NCBI RefSeq assembly: GCF_002777255.1 | Contig: NZ_CP017634.1 | Location: forward strand, 4,724,903 to 4,788,902 | DNA from: Candidatus Formimonas warabiya | GTDB taxonomy: Bacteria; Bacillota; Dehalobacteriia; Dehalobacteriales; Dehalobacteriaceae | Direction of reading: 5' to 3' | Length of the DNA stretch: 64,000 nucleotides | Part shown: positions 25,160 to 32,963 of the stretch, one piece after another | Layout of the letters: the number at the start of each line of letters is the position of its first letter | Numbering within the stretch: the first letter of the stretch is position 1 | Made by a program: the position numbers and the translations under genes | The notes under the pieces: generated by a model | Database searches by the model: none | What the model was told of the DNA's origin: nothing | Seen by the model: only the letters and a program-made list of their open reading frames with translations

Positions 25160-26152
25160 ATGAGCCTATGTCCGATTCTTTGTCAATACGGAATTGATCC
25201 GCTCCAAATTGTCTCCCACGACCCTGTATATAAAATATTTGCGCAGAAGGGAAACTATGCTTTAAAAAAAATTAGCACCGATCCGGCCAGATTGATATTT
25301 TTCTTGGCTGCCATGGATTATCTGTGGCAGAGAGGATTTTTCCGCATGTCAAAGCTGGTAAAAGCTTTGAATGGGGACTTATTTACCCAATCAGGCACCG
25401 ATTTGTTTTTTCTCACCGAGTGGGTGGAGGGCAGGTACATTAATTTTTCCCGGAGAGAAGAGCTGGAGGAGGCCGTGCGCTTGCTTGCCGACCTGCATCG
25501 CCTGGGGGAAGGTTTCTCTCCTCCCGAAGCATGTGTGCCCAGAAACGATATCGGCCGGTGGCCGGAAAAATGGCGCAAACGGATAGCGGATTTAGAAACA
25601 ATGTCTGGTTTATCTGAATCCCAGGCAGATGGGTTTGACATCATCTTTCATAGAATGTGCGGAATCTGGTTGGAAGACGCCTATCGCGCTTTGGACATTC
25701 TGGAATCCTCCGGATACAGAGCATATAGTGGGGAGCAAAGTCAGTTAAAACCTTTGTGCCACCGGGATTTTGTCTATCACAATATTATCTATACCGGTCA
25801 GGAAGGGTTTTTGATCGATTTTGAATACTGTGTTCAGGATTCCCGGCTGACGGACTTAGCCCGTTTTTTGAGAACGAACTGGAGGAATCATCGCTGGGAA
25901 AGGGATGGGGTGCAGGAAATTTTGTCTGTCTATCACGGCAGGTACCCGCTGTCCCCCACAGAGCAAAGATTATTGCCGGCAGTATTGATGTTTCCTCATG
26001 AGGTATGGCGGGCGGGGCACCGGTGGTATTTTTCCCGCCAAAGAAAAAAAAGCGTTTATGACGATTTATCTCAACAATACCAATGTCACCGTGAGAAACA
26101 GGAGTTATTAAATAATTTTACACGAGGGTTTATTCTCCCGCCAAGGAGTTGA
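25160..26152 (+). CDS. CotS family spore coat protein (kinase-like), copy A
   Basis: 330-residue aminoglycoside-phosphotransferase-like protein of the CotS family, mother-cell spore coat proteins. It keeps the kinase-like residues: ATP-lysine in YALKKI, HxDxxxxN in CHRDFVYHN, and the metal-binding LIDFEYC. ATG at 25160 behind AGGTGAAG; the longer frame from 25040 gives no homologous N-terminus. Followed 4 bases later by copy B and then a glycosyltransferase, like the cotS-cotSA pair in Bacillus. It may phosphorylate a coat saccharide or protein; not shown in the family. Confidence 0.88.
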   Translation: MSLCPILCQYGIDPLQIVSHDPVYKIFAQKGNYALKKISTDPARLIFFLAAMDYLWQRGFFRMSKLVKALNGDLFTQSGTDLFFLTEWVEGRYINFSRREELEEAVRLLADLHRLGEGFSPPEACVPRNDIGRWPEKWRKRIADLETMSGLSESQADGFDIIFHRMCGIWLEDAYRALDILESSGYRAYSGEQSQLKPLCHRDFVYHNIIYTGQEGFLIDFEYCVQDSRLTDLARFLRTNWRNHRWERDGVQEILSVYHGRYPLSPTEQRLLPAVLMFPHEVWRAGHRWYFSRQRKKSVYDDLSQQYQCHREKQELLNNFTRGFILPPRS

Positions 26153-26156
26153 AAGC

Positions 26157-27167
26157 ATGGGGAGAAACAACGATTATGTGCCGGAAAGTTTTCTCGGCAT
26201 CTTAAGCCAGTATGACATTACGCCTGTTCGTGTGGAAGCCTATAAGCTGATCTACAGAGTGGAGGCCCGGGAGGGGATCTTCGCCTTAAAAGAAGTGAAA
26301 TATCCGGAAAATGAGTTTTGTTTTATCTACGCGGCACTGGAGCATTTGGCTTCTCACGGATTCAGCTATGTGAACAGGGTTCTGCCTGTAAAAAACTATT
26401 ATCCGTATGCGGAGTATCAAGGCAAAAGGTATGCCCTATCTAAGTGGATTCAGGGGAGGGAGGCCGATTACAGCCGGAGGAATGATGTAAAAATTGCCGC
26501 CCAAACCCTGGCTAATTTACATAAGAGCTCCAAGGGTTTTACCCCTCCTCCCTATGAGGGAAGAATCAAATGGGGCACCTGGCCCGATTCCATGCAGGGC
26601 AAAATGAAAGAATTAATGGATTTTAAAAAACAGGTGATGAAAAAAAATCAGAAAACTCTCTTTGATCGTGTTTTTCTTGCCTATGTGGATTATTATATCC
26701 ATGAGTGTGAAAAAGCGTTAGAAATGCTAAACAAAGGCGGATATGAAAAAGTCAATGGGAAGGAAGCACAGGAGCAATTTTTTTGCCACCATGATTATGC
26801 ACCGCACAACGTGATCATTGATGAAAACGGCACAGGACATGTGATTGATTTTGACTATTGTATCAGTGATATCAGGTGCCATGACGTAGGCAGCTTAATG
26901 CTGAGAGTGATGAAAAGGAGCAATTGGGACTATCGGCAGGCTGTTCAGGCTTTGAATTATTATGACAGAGTACGCAGGGTTTCATCCAGAGAAACGAAGG
27001 TTATTAACGCCCTTTTAAGGTTTCCCCAGGATTTCTGGCAGGTGGCTTTTGCGCATTATATTGAACAGAACCAACCTCAAGAGCGGTTGCAGCGTAAGAT
27101 CAAAAGCTGGGTATTGGATAAAGAATTACGGGAAAAAGGCCTAAGAAAGTTGGATAAACTGATATAA
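26157..27167 (+). CDS. CotS family spore coat protein (kinase-like), copy B
   Basis: 336 residues, paralogue of copy A. Intact motifs: FALKEVKYP (Lys), CHHDYAPHNVII (HxDxxxxN, His-Asp present) and GHVIDFDYC (DFD). N-terminal lobe like SFLGILSQYDITPVRVEAY, with a central GTWPDSMQGKMKELMDFKK segment typical of CotS. Starts 4 bases after copy A and 12 bases before the glycosyltransferase, so an operon. Probably acts in the mother cell on the coat. Confidence 0.9.
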   Translation: MGRNNDYVPESFLGILSQYDITPVRVEAYKLIYRVEAREGIFALKEVKYPENEFCFIYAALEHLASHGFSYVNRVLPVKNYYPYAEYQGKRYALSKWIQGREADYSRRNDVKIAAQTLANLHKSSKGFTPPPYEGRIKWGTWPDSMQGKMKELMDFKKQVMKKNQKTLFDRVFLAYVDYYIHECEKALEMLNKGGYEKVNGKEAQEQFFCHHDYAPHNVIIDENGTGHVIDFDYCISDIRCHDVGSLMLRVMKRSNWDYRQAVQALNYYDRVRRVSSRETKVINALLRFPQDFWQVAFAHYIEQNQPQERLQRKIKSWVLDKELREKGLRKLDKLI

Positions 27168-27179
27168 TGGGGTGAAAGA

Positions 27180-28298
27180 ATGAAGGTTGGCATCGACAGC
27201 CGCGCGGCGATCTGGTACCGGGGAACCGGCATGGGTACCTATACCTATCAATTAATTCGCAATATCTACTTGATTGATAAAAAGAATGAGTACCATTTTT
27301 TTCTGCCCAATGAAAGGTTCCAGGGAACAGACCCTTTAACCAGCGGGGTCTTTCAAAGCATTGCCCAAAATACCGACGCATTTTGGGAGACCGTGATTGC
27401 AGAAGGAACGATCACTCCTGATGGGATTGATATTTATCATGTACCCCAGAACGGCATTGGCCTGCCGCCGAAAAAGAACTTTCCTACCGTTGTAACCGTA
27501 CATGATTTGATCCCTTACCTGCTGCCGGAAAAGGTGGGTCCCGGATATTTAAAGATCTTCCAGAAAGAAATGCCCCGCATCCTGGAAGAAGCAGATCATG
27601 TGATCACGGTTTCCGAGCATTCCAAAAAAGACCTGCAAAAATTAATGGGTGTTTCCGAGAAAATGATTTCCGTGATTCATGAAGCACCCGAATCCACCTA
27701 TAAGCCGATTAAACGAGAAGTGGCCAAAGCCCGGATTCAAAACAAATATGGCATCAGCGGCCGTTTTATTCTTTACATTGGCGGTTTTAACCCGAGAAAA
27801 AATTTGCGGGGATTGATCAACGCCTACCACAAAATCTATAAAGACACAAAAATTCCCTGCAAACTGGTGATCCTGGGAAAGCCCTCCCGGGATTACGTAG
27901 GGTTAGTAGAACTGGTGGAAAGCCTGAATCTAGGGGGCTGGGTGCTTTTTCCCGGCTTTATTCCCATGCAGGATCTCCCTTTTTTTTATAATGCCAGTGA
28001 TCTCTTTGTCTATCCTTCCTTTTATGAGGGATTTGGCTTGCCTCCCATTGAAGCTTTGGCGTGCGGGACCCCGACCATTGTGTCAAATGTCTCATCTTTA
28101 CCGGAAGTGGTGGGAGATGCCGCCCTTTTGATTAACCCCCATGATCTTTTATCCCTGGCTACCACCATGCACCGGGTATTGACGGAACCGGATCTGGAAC
28201 AGGACTTAAGGAAAAGAGGTCCGAAAAGGGCCCAAAATTTTTCTTGGACCAAGACTGCCGCCCAAACCATCAAAGTATACCAGGATGTGGCAGGCTAA
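27180..28298 (+). CDS. GT4-family glycosyltransferase (CotSA-like), copy A
   Basis: 372 residues with GT-B fold: MKVGIDSRAAIWYRGTGMGTY N-terminal motif, VTVHDLIPYLLPEKVG, YIGGFNPRKNLRGLINAY and the nucleotide-sugar binding PSFYEGFGLPPIEALACGTPTIVSN (EX7E). No signal peptide. CotSA-like glycosyltransferases of spore formers decorate the coat or outer layers. Donor sugar unknown; neighbouring manC suggests GDP-mannose. Its closest relative in the window is the copy at 40721. Confidence 0.9.
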   Translation: MKVGIDSRAAIWYRGTGMGTYTYQLIRNIYLIDKKNEYHFFLPNERFQGTDPLTSGVFQSIAQNTDAFWETVIAEGTITPDGIDIYHVPQNGIGLPPKKNFPTVVTVHDLIPYLLPEKVGPGYLKIFQKEMPRILEEADHVITVSEHSKKDLQKLMGVSEKMISVIHEAPESTYKPIKREVAKARIQNKYGISGRFILYIGGFNPRKNLRGLINAYHKIYKDTKIPCKLVILGKPSRDYVGLVELVESLNLGGWVLFPGFIPMQDLPFFYNASDLFVYPSFYEGFGLPPIEALACGTPTIVSNVSSLPEVVGDAALLINPHDLLSLATTMHRVLTEPDLEQDLRKRGPKRAQNFSWTKTAAQTIKVYQDVAG

Positions 28299-28302
28299 GG
28301 AG

Positions 28303-28370
28303 AAAGAAACACGGGGACGGTCCTATTGTTTCCGCTAGCGGAAACAATAGGACCGTCCCCGTGTTTCTTT
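28303..28370. repeat. 68-bp perfect palindrome
   Basis: Every base from AAAGAAACAC (28303) pairs with GTGTTTCTTT (28370) through a GCTAGC centre; the core is ACGGGGACGGTCC. It lies 4 bases after the glycosyltransferase stop. The GGGGACGGT core is shared with family R2. A transcript would form an extended hairpin with no loop, ending the operon or blocking nucleases. Confidence 0.85.
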
Positions 28371-28517
28371 AAAGGGAAGGTCGTTTTTTGGCGAAAGAAA
28401 TTTAAAAAAAGAATCGGTTTTTTCAGTTCTTTTTTACAAAATAAGACATTATTCTTACGCCCTCTAATGTAAAATTAAATAGGTAGCTATGTTGTCGTAA
28501 TAACTGGGGGAAAAGTA

Positions 28518-29585
28518 ATGATGTTAAATGACCACAGCAAAATACATGAAATATTTGCGGATATACTTTCCAGTATTACCGATGCATTATTGGTTTTGGA
28601 TCAACAGTCCAATATTATTTATTCCAATCAGATGGCAAAAGAACTATTTCTGAAAGAAAACCAGAAATATGGCGAGGGGGAAAAATTCTCCCCTTTTATT
28701 TTGCCGGAGCCCCATTTATCTCAGGGCCTTTCTCAAGGAACTGTCCTGCCCGGATCGATCCCTTTTGAATGCTATTTTTCCCATGTGCAGAAATATATGG
28801 AGGTAAGAGCTTTTCCTTTCCCGAAAGGGATTACCCTTTTGCTCCATGATATTACGGAAAGGAAAATATATGATCAAGAAAAGGATCATGCCGCGGAGCG
28901 CAAACAATTTGAAATTGAAATGGAACGGTTGGACAGACTGAATTCATTAGGAGAAATGGTGGCGTGTATCGGTCATGAGTTGAGAAATCCCATGACCACC
29001 GTACGGGGGTTTCTTCAATTGCTGGGCGAGCAAGCAGAGTGTCTGAAATTTAAAGATTCCTTTGATTTAATGATCGAGGAACTGGATAAATGCAATTCCA
29101 TTATTACGGAATTCTTATCCCTGGCTAAAAATAGAGTATTAAATTTGGAGTCAGGCAGCCTAAATGAGATCGTGATGGCGATCGCTCCTTTGATTCGGGA
29201 AGAGAGCGCCAGGGCCGACAAAAATGTCATGTTTGAACTGGAAGAAACACCTGATTTATTATTGGATCAAAATGAAATTCGGCAGCTCATTCTTAATTTA
29301 ATGCGCAATGCCTTAGAAGCGATGGGCCCGGGGAAAATGCTGGTTGTGAAAACCTATCGGGAGGGCCTTGATGTGGTGTTGGCAGTCAAGGATCAGGGGC
29401 CCGGGATGGACCTTTCCATCATTGAAAAAATTGGTATCCCTTTTGTAACGACAAAGGAAAACTGTATCGGATTAGGCCTGGCGGTTTGCTTCAGTATCGC
29501 CGCAAGGCATAATGCGGTAATTACCTTTGATACCTGCAGCAAAGGCACCACCTTTTTTGTCCGCTTTAGAAAAAGAACGGCTTAA
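28518..29585 (+). CDS. PAS-domain sensor histidine kinase (soluble)
   Basis: 355 residues without membrane helices. An N-terminal PAS domain (about 12-110: FADILSSITDALLVLDQQSNIIYSNQMA), a HisKA dimerisation helix with the phospho-acceptor His153 (MVACIGHELRNPMTTVRGFLQLL), and a HATPase_c domain with LILNLMRNALEAM, VKDQGPGMDL and VTTKENCIGLGLAV. No response regulator gene is adjacent, so it is an orphan kinase, as are the Spo0A-phosphorelay kinases of Clostridia. ATG behind GGGGGAAAAG. A role in starting sporulation is inference. Confidence 0.9.
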   Translation: MMLNDHSKIHEIFADILSSITDALLVLDQQSNIIYSNQMAKELFLKENQKYGEGEKFSPFILPEPHLSQGLSQGTVLPGSIPFECYFSHVQKYMEVRAFPFPKGITLLLHDITERKIYDQEKDHAAERKQFEIEMERLDRLNSLGEMVACIGHELRNPMTTVRGFLQLLGEQAECLKFKDSFDLMIEELDKCNSIITEFLSLAKNRVLNLESGSLNEIVMAIAPLIREESARADKNVMFELEETPDLLLDQNEIRQLILNLMRNALEAMGPGKMLVVKTYREGLDVVLAVKDQGPGMDLSIIEKIGIPFVTTKENCIGLGLAVCFSIAARHNAVITFDTCSKGTTFFVRFRKRTA

Positions 29586-29589
29586 TCCT

Positions 29590-29614
29590 GAAGAAAGCCC
29601 TGAGGGCTTTCTTC
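29590..29614. terminator. hairpin between the kinase and cyclophilin genes
   Basis: Perfect GAAGAAAGCCC / GGGCTTTCTTC stem, 3-base loop, between two convergent genes. Confidence 0.7.
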
Positions 29615-30136
29615 CTACATCTTTTCTACCGGATCATCCGGCGCACCAAAGGTTTCCACCGTGACTTTTTTCATTTTTTTTTCTTTCAGAGGTTTATCCA
29701 TGGCATTTGTTGGTACGGAAACAATACCGTCAACAACATCCATGCCGGATGTTACTTTGCCGAAAGAGGCATATTGGCCGTCTAAATGGGGAGCATCAGC
29801 AACCATGATGAAAAACTGGGACCCGGCAGAATTAGGGTTCATGGTTCGAGCCATCGATATCACTCCCCGTTCATGCTTGAGGGGATTCGCATGGCCGTTG
29901 CCGGAAAACTCTCCCTTGATGCAATATCCCGGGCCGCCGGTTCCTGTTCCTTGGGGACAGCCTCCCTGGATCATAAATCCCGGAATCACTCTGTGAAAAA
30001 GAAGTCCGTCATAAAAGCCCTGTTTAATCAAGGAAATAAAGTTTTTCACCGTGTTGGGGGCGTTGTCCGCATAGAGTTCAATGCCGATTTTTTGCCCGTC
30101 TTCCATTTCGATCGTAACCAAAGCATTATTTTTCAT
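29615..30136 (-). CDS. ppiB: cyclophilin-type peptidyl-prolyl cis-trans isomerase
   Basis: 173-residue cytosolic prolyl isomerase. KIGIELYADNAPNTVKNFISLIKQGFYDGLLFHRVIPGFMIQGGCPQGTG carries the active-site Arg and Phe; MARTMNPNSAGSQFFIM and LDGQYASFGKV complete the fold. No signal peptide. ATG behind AAGGAGAAATAAG. General folding role. Confidence 0.95.
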   Translation of the reverse strand: MKNNALVTIEMEDGQKIGIELYADNAPNTVKNFISLIKQGFYDGLLFHRVIPGFMIQGGCPQGTGTGGPGYCIKGEFSGNGHANPLKHERGVISMARTMNPNSAGSQFFIMVADAPHLDGQYASFGKVTSGMDVVDGIVSVPTNAMDKPLKEKKMKKVTVETFGAPDDPVEKM

Positions 30137-30243
30137 CTTATTTCTCCTTATTTTTGTTAGAAGTATCTCCTATTATATCAAAATTTAACACCAAACTTAA
30201 GCTTTCCTTTTTTCTTTTTTGGGCGAATAAAAAGACAAAACAG

Positions 30244-30271
30244 TCATATTAACAGAACCCCGGCATATGTT
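30244..30271 (+). promoter_or_regulatory. possible sigma-E promoter of the SpoVID-like gene
   Basis: TCATATT (30244-30250) fits the sigma-E -35; after a 13-base spacer CATATGTT (30264-30271) is a partial -10 match. It ends 30 bases before the start codon, of a type of gene that is sigma-E dependent in Bacillus. Confidence 0.4.
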
Positions 30272-30301
30272 TTTTGTAGAGCAATACCGGGAGGAGATAG
30301 A

Positions 30302-31750
30302 ATGAAAAATGATGTTTATGCACCGGTCGTAAAAACTTTGTTTATTCCTGAGGGCAATCCCGGGGTGCAATCAGTCCATGAAATCAGGGCAATCCCTAGG
30401 ATTCATGATGCCCAGGGAGACTCTCAGGAGATTACGATCACCGGTGAAATGGATATCTCTATTACTTATTTGCCGATGCGTGAATCCGACCATGAACTGC
30501 CTTGGAGAACGGTGAATTTTGAAGATGAAGGAGATTTTACCGATACAGAGCCTGATGAAAAAGTGATCGCCCGTCTGGAATCTGCGCTCAGAGAAGAGGA
30601 TGATTTTGACCGCAGGGAAAATCAATACCGGGATTTGAGTCTCAACGTTCCCTTTACCTTAGCCATTGGAACGGAAGATCTGGGTAGAGACCACGTGGTC
30701 AAATTGGAGCCTTGTGTCCATAGTACCAACTGGTTTGTCGTTAGTCCCAAGGCCATTGAGTTTGAGGCTGTTTTGCAGCTCGCTCCTCAGGAGGAACTTG
30801 AAGCAGAAGAGATGGAGACAGGGGAGCAGGACGATTTTGCAGGTCAAGAAGAAGTTGATGCCTATCTCAATCTGAGCCGTACCGAGAAACCGGTGCAGAA
30901 AGCTGTACCGGTGCAAAAAGTTGAACCAGTACAAAAAGCTGAAGCGCTGCAAAAAGTTGAACCGGTGCAAAAAGCTGAATCAGAAGAGATAACTGAATTA
31001 GAAGAGAAAGCTGAATCGGAAGAGATAACTGAACCGATACAGATAACTGAACCGGTACAGAAAGCCGGATCGGCACAGAGAACGGAATCGATGCAGAAAA
31101 CTAAACCGGTGCAAAAGGTTGAACCGGTACAAGAGGAAGAAGAATATGTAAAATGGGAGGCCGGTGCAGAGGAAAAACAGGAGAAAACGGTGCCCGTCAA
31201 AGCGGATCAATTTGAGGCGGCCCATGGGGAAAAAGAAACAAAACTGCCTGAAAAGGCGGAGATAAGTAAAAAAACGGCGGCGAAAGAAGGATCGGAAAAT
31301 ATTCCCCCAAAAAGTCAGGAAAAAGAAAGCGCCGGATCTGTTAAACCCAGCCCGGTTTCCAGTATCAAGCCAAGCAGTGCCGGTAAAACGGATGCGGCTA
31401 AGAAAAGCGAGATTAATAAGAAAGCTCACCAGATGCCCATGGTCAGCAAAATAAAGTCGATTTTTACCGGGAAAGAGGGGGGCGGGCAGAAGCGAAACGA
31501 GGATCAGGTTTCCGGTCCGGTAAGCACTGGACCCCAAACAACGGCTGAACAGGATTATGCCGAGAGCAAGGGGACGTTCTTTTCCAGTAAGGAGTTTTAT
31601 CAAATGAAATTTTACCGGGTCCAGTTAGGGGAAGATTTAGATGCGATTGCGGATAAACTGGGGGTTTCCAAAGAAAGTATCCGCGAATTAAACGCGGTGG
31701 GGGAAGAAGAGATAAAATTCGGCTTATTGTTATCGGTACCGAGAATGTAA
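30302..31750 (+). CDS. SpoVID-like spore coat morphogenetic protein with LysM domain
   Basis: 482 residues. The first ~150 resemble the SpoVID N-terminal region (VHEIRAIPRIHDAQGDSQEITITGEMDISITY...); a long low-complexity middle (about 195-410) has degenerate hexapeptide-like repeats of the type PVQKVE / SEEITE; a C-terminal LysM domain (about 436-482: FYRVQLGEDLDAIADKLGVSKESIRELN...) ends the protein. SpoVID anchors the coat to the spore surface and SafA-type LysM proteins bind peptidoglycan. ATG behind GGGAGGAGATAG. The middle differs strongly in codon pattern from neighbours because of the repeats. Placed among cotS genes, it may organise this coat. Confidence 0.8.
   Translation: MKNDVYAPVVKTLFIPEGNPGVQSVHEIRAIPRIHDAQGDSQEITITGEMDISITYLPMRESDHELPWRTVNFEDEGDFTDTEPDEKVIARLESALREEDDFDRRENQYRDLSLNVPFTLAIGTEDLGRDHVVKLEPCVHSTNWFVVSPKAIEFEAVLQLAPQEELEAEEMETGEQDDFAGQEEVDAYLNLSRTEKPVQKAVPVQKVEPVQKAEALQKVEPVQKAESEEITELEEKAESEEITEPIQITEPVQKAGSAQRTESMQKTKPVQKVEPVQEEEEYVKWEAGAEEKQEKTVPVKADQFEAAHGEKETKLPEKAEISKKTAAKEGSENIPPKSQEKESAGSVKPSPVSSIKPSSAGKTDAAKKSEINKKAHQMPMVSKIKSIFTGKEGGGQKRNEDQVSGPVSTGPQTTAEQDYAESKGTFFSSKEFYQMKFYRVQLGEDLDAIADKLGVSKESIRELNAVGEEEIKFGLLLSVPRM
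30885..31137 (+). repeat. degenerate in-frame tandem repeat in the SpoVID-like gene
   Basis: Repeated units of about 18-24 bases coding PVQKVE, ALQKVE, SEEITE, SAQRTE and similar. The reading frame is kept, so expansion by slippage or recombination is likely. Confidence 0.75.
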
Positions 31751-31768
31751 AGCATTTTTTGCTCGATC

Positions 31769-31799
31769 AAAAAGCACAACGTGTTCCGTTGTGCTTTTT
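31769..31799 (+). terminator. terminator after the SpoVID-like gene
   Basis: Stem AAAAAGCACAAC / GTTGTGCTTTTT with a 7-base loop and T-run. Confidence 0.88.
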
Positions 31800-31850
31800 G
31801 GCATTTTTCCGGAGAGGAATCATATTTATTAAAATAAAGCTCCTCATAAA

Positions 31851-31907
31851 TTGGGGACATTCCTCGGCGGAATAGGAATGCCTGATATAGAGGTGTGTCC
31901 CCTGACC
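31851..31907. repeat. R1 palindromic repeat, copy 3
   Basis: TTGGGGACATTCCTC...GATAGAGGTGTGTCCCCTGAC, the reverse orientation of the copies in the corA leader. It ends 24 bases before the next CotS-like gene; a GTG inside its right end is not the likely start. Confidence 0.8.
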
Positions 31908-31930
31908 TTATTAAAAAAGGAGTGGGTCAG

Positions 31931-32950
31931 GTGGAAATACGGAAAATGTGGCAGGAAGACTGCCGGGAATTAAATATTGACACCTGGGCGCTGAAACAGT
32001 GGGATTTTGATCTTTATCACATCATGCCCAGGGGAAAGGTGATCATGCTGGAAACCGACCGGGGAACCAAGTGTTTAAAAATTGTGCAGAATACGGAGCA
32101 TGAGGTTTTCCATCTTTTTTTATTACTGGAACATTTAGCTCAGCAGGGTTTTAAAAAGGTGCCCCGATTGATCCGGACTAAGTTTGGCGAACCCTATCAC
32201 AACATCGGTAACCGGTATTACTGTATTTCAGACTGGATTGACGGGCGTCCCATTGATCTCAGAGACCAGAACGATGTTTCAAAAGCCATCCGGCAACTGG
32301 CCCGGTTGCATCAGGCCGCAAAAGGATTGATTTTACCGATGGAAAAAGAGGCCAGCTTTGACAGGAATAACTGGAAAAGGGACTTTATCATTATTGCGGT
32401 AAAACTGGAGGAACTGATGCCCGCCGTCACCGGACCCCCTTTTTTGAAACAGAGCCTGCGCATGATGGCCTCTCAGGCGGTAATTTCCTATCGGATGTTG
32501 GAGCGAGCGGGGTATCACCAATTCAGACAGCTGGTGAAAAGGGAGTTGAGTTTTTGTCATGGAGCTTACCACAGCCATCATGTCATTGCCAGTCCTTCCG
32601 GGGAAATATTCATTACCGGATTTGACGGCTGGCAGAGAGACCTTCGTTTAAGGGATCTGGTTGATTTTATCCGTTTGGTAGGGTCGGCAGAAGGGTGGAA
32701 CAGCCCCATCGCCTCCCAAATTATTCCGGAATATGCCGGTATTTATCCCCTCGATGCCGCCGAAATTGAAATCATCCAGGCTAATTTATGGTTCCCCGTT
32801 GGATATTGGCAGCTGTTGAAACAACTGGCCCAGGAAAATTCGGCATTGGATCAAACAAGGGAAAGAATGGACTCTTTTCTCCGTCAGGAAGAAGAAAAAC
32901 AAAAATACTTGGCAGAATTGACTCAGTGGGTAGAAAGAAGAAGCTGTTAG
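31931..32950 (+). CDS. degenerate CotS-family protein (likely pseudokinase), copy C
   Basis: 339 residues with the CotS fold but broken catalytic motifs. The ATP-lysine strand TKCLKIVQN is kept, but the HxDxxxxN motif reads CHGAYHSHH (Asp replaced by Ala, Asn by His) and the DFD motif reads TGFDGW (first Asp replaced by Gly). A kinase reaction is therefore unlikely; a binding or scaffold role is more plausible. GTG at 31931 behind AAGGAG. Paired with the fused copy D 13 bases downstream. Confidence 0.82.
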   Translation: MEIRKMWQEDCRELNIDTWALKQWDFDLYHIMPRGKVIMLETDRGTKCLKIVQNTEHEVFHLFLLLEHLAQQGFKKVPRLIRTKFGEPYHNIGNRYYCISDWIDGRPIDLRDQNDVSKAIRQLARLHQAAKGLILPMEKEASFDRNNWKRDFIIIAVKLEELMPAVTGPPFLKQSLRMMASQAVISYRMLERAGYHQFRQLVKRELSFCHGAYHSHHVIASPSGEIFITGFDGWQRDLRLRDLVDFIRLVGSAEGWNSPIASQIIPEYAGIYPLDAAEIEIIQANLWFPVGYWQLLKQLAQENSALDQTRERMDSFLRQEEEKQKYLAELTQWVERRSC

Positions 32951-32963
32951 GGGGAATGAGCAG

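Noticed and set aside
30885..31137. Repeated units that could be read as a CRISPR array
   Set aside because: Repeats are short, degenerate and in frame inside a coding region; there are no regular spacers or cas genes.
30862..31603. Long minus-strand open frames opposite the SpoVID-like gene
   Set aside because: They follow from the repetitive codons of the real gene and encode low-complexity Phe/Ser/Cys-rich products without ribosome binding sites.
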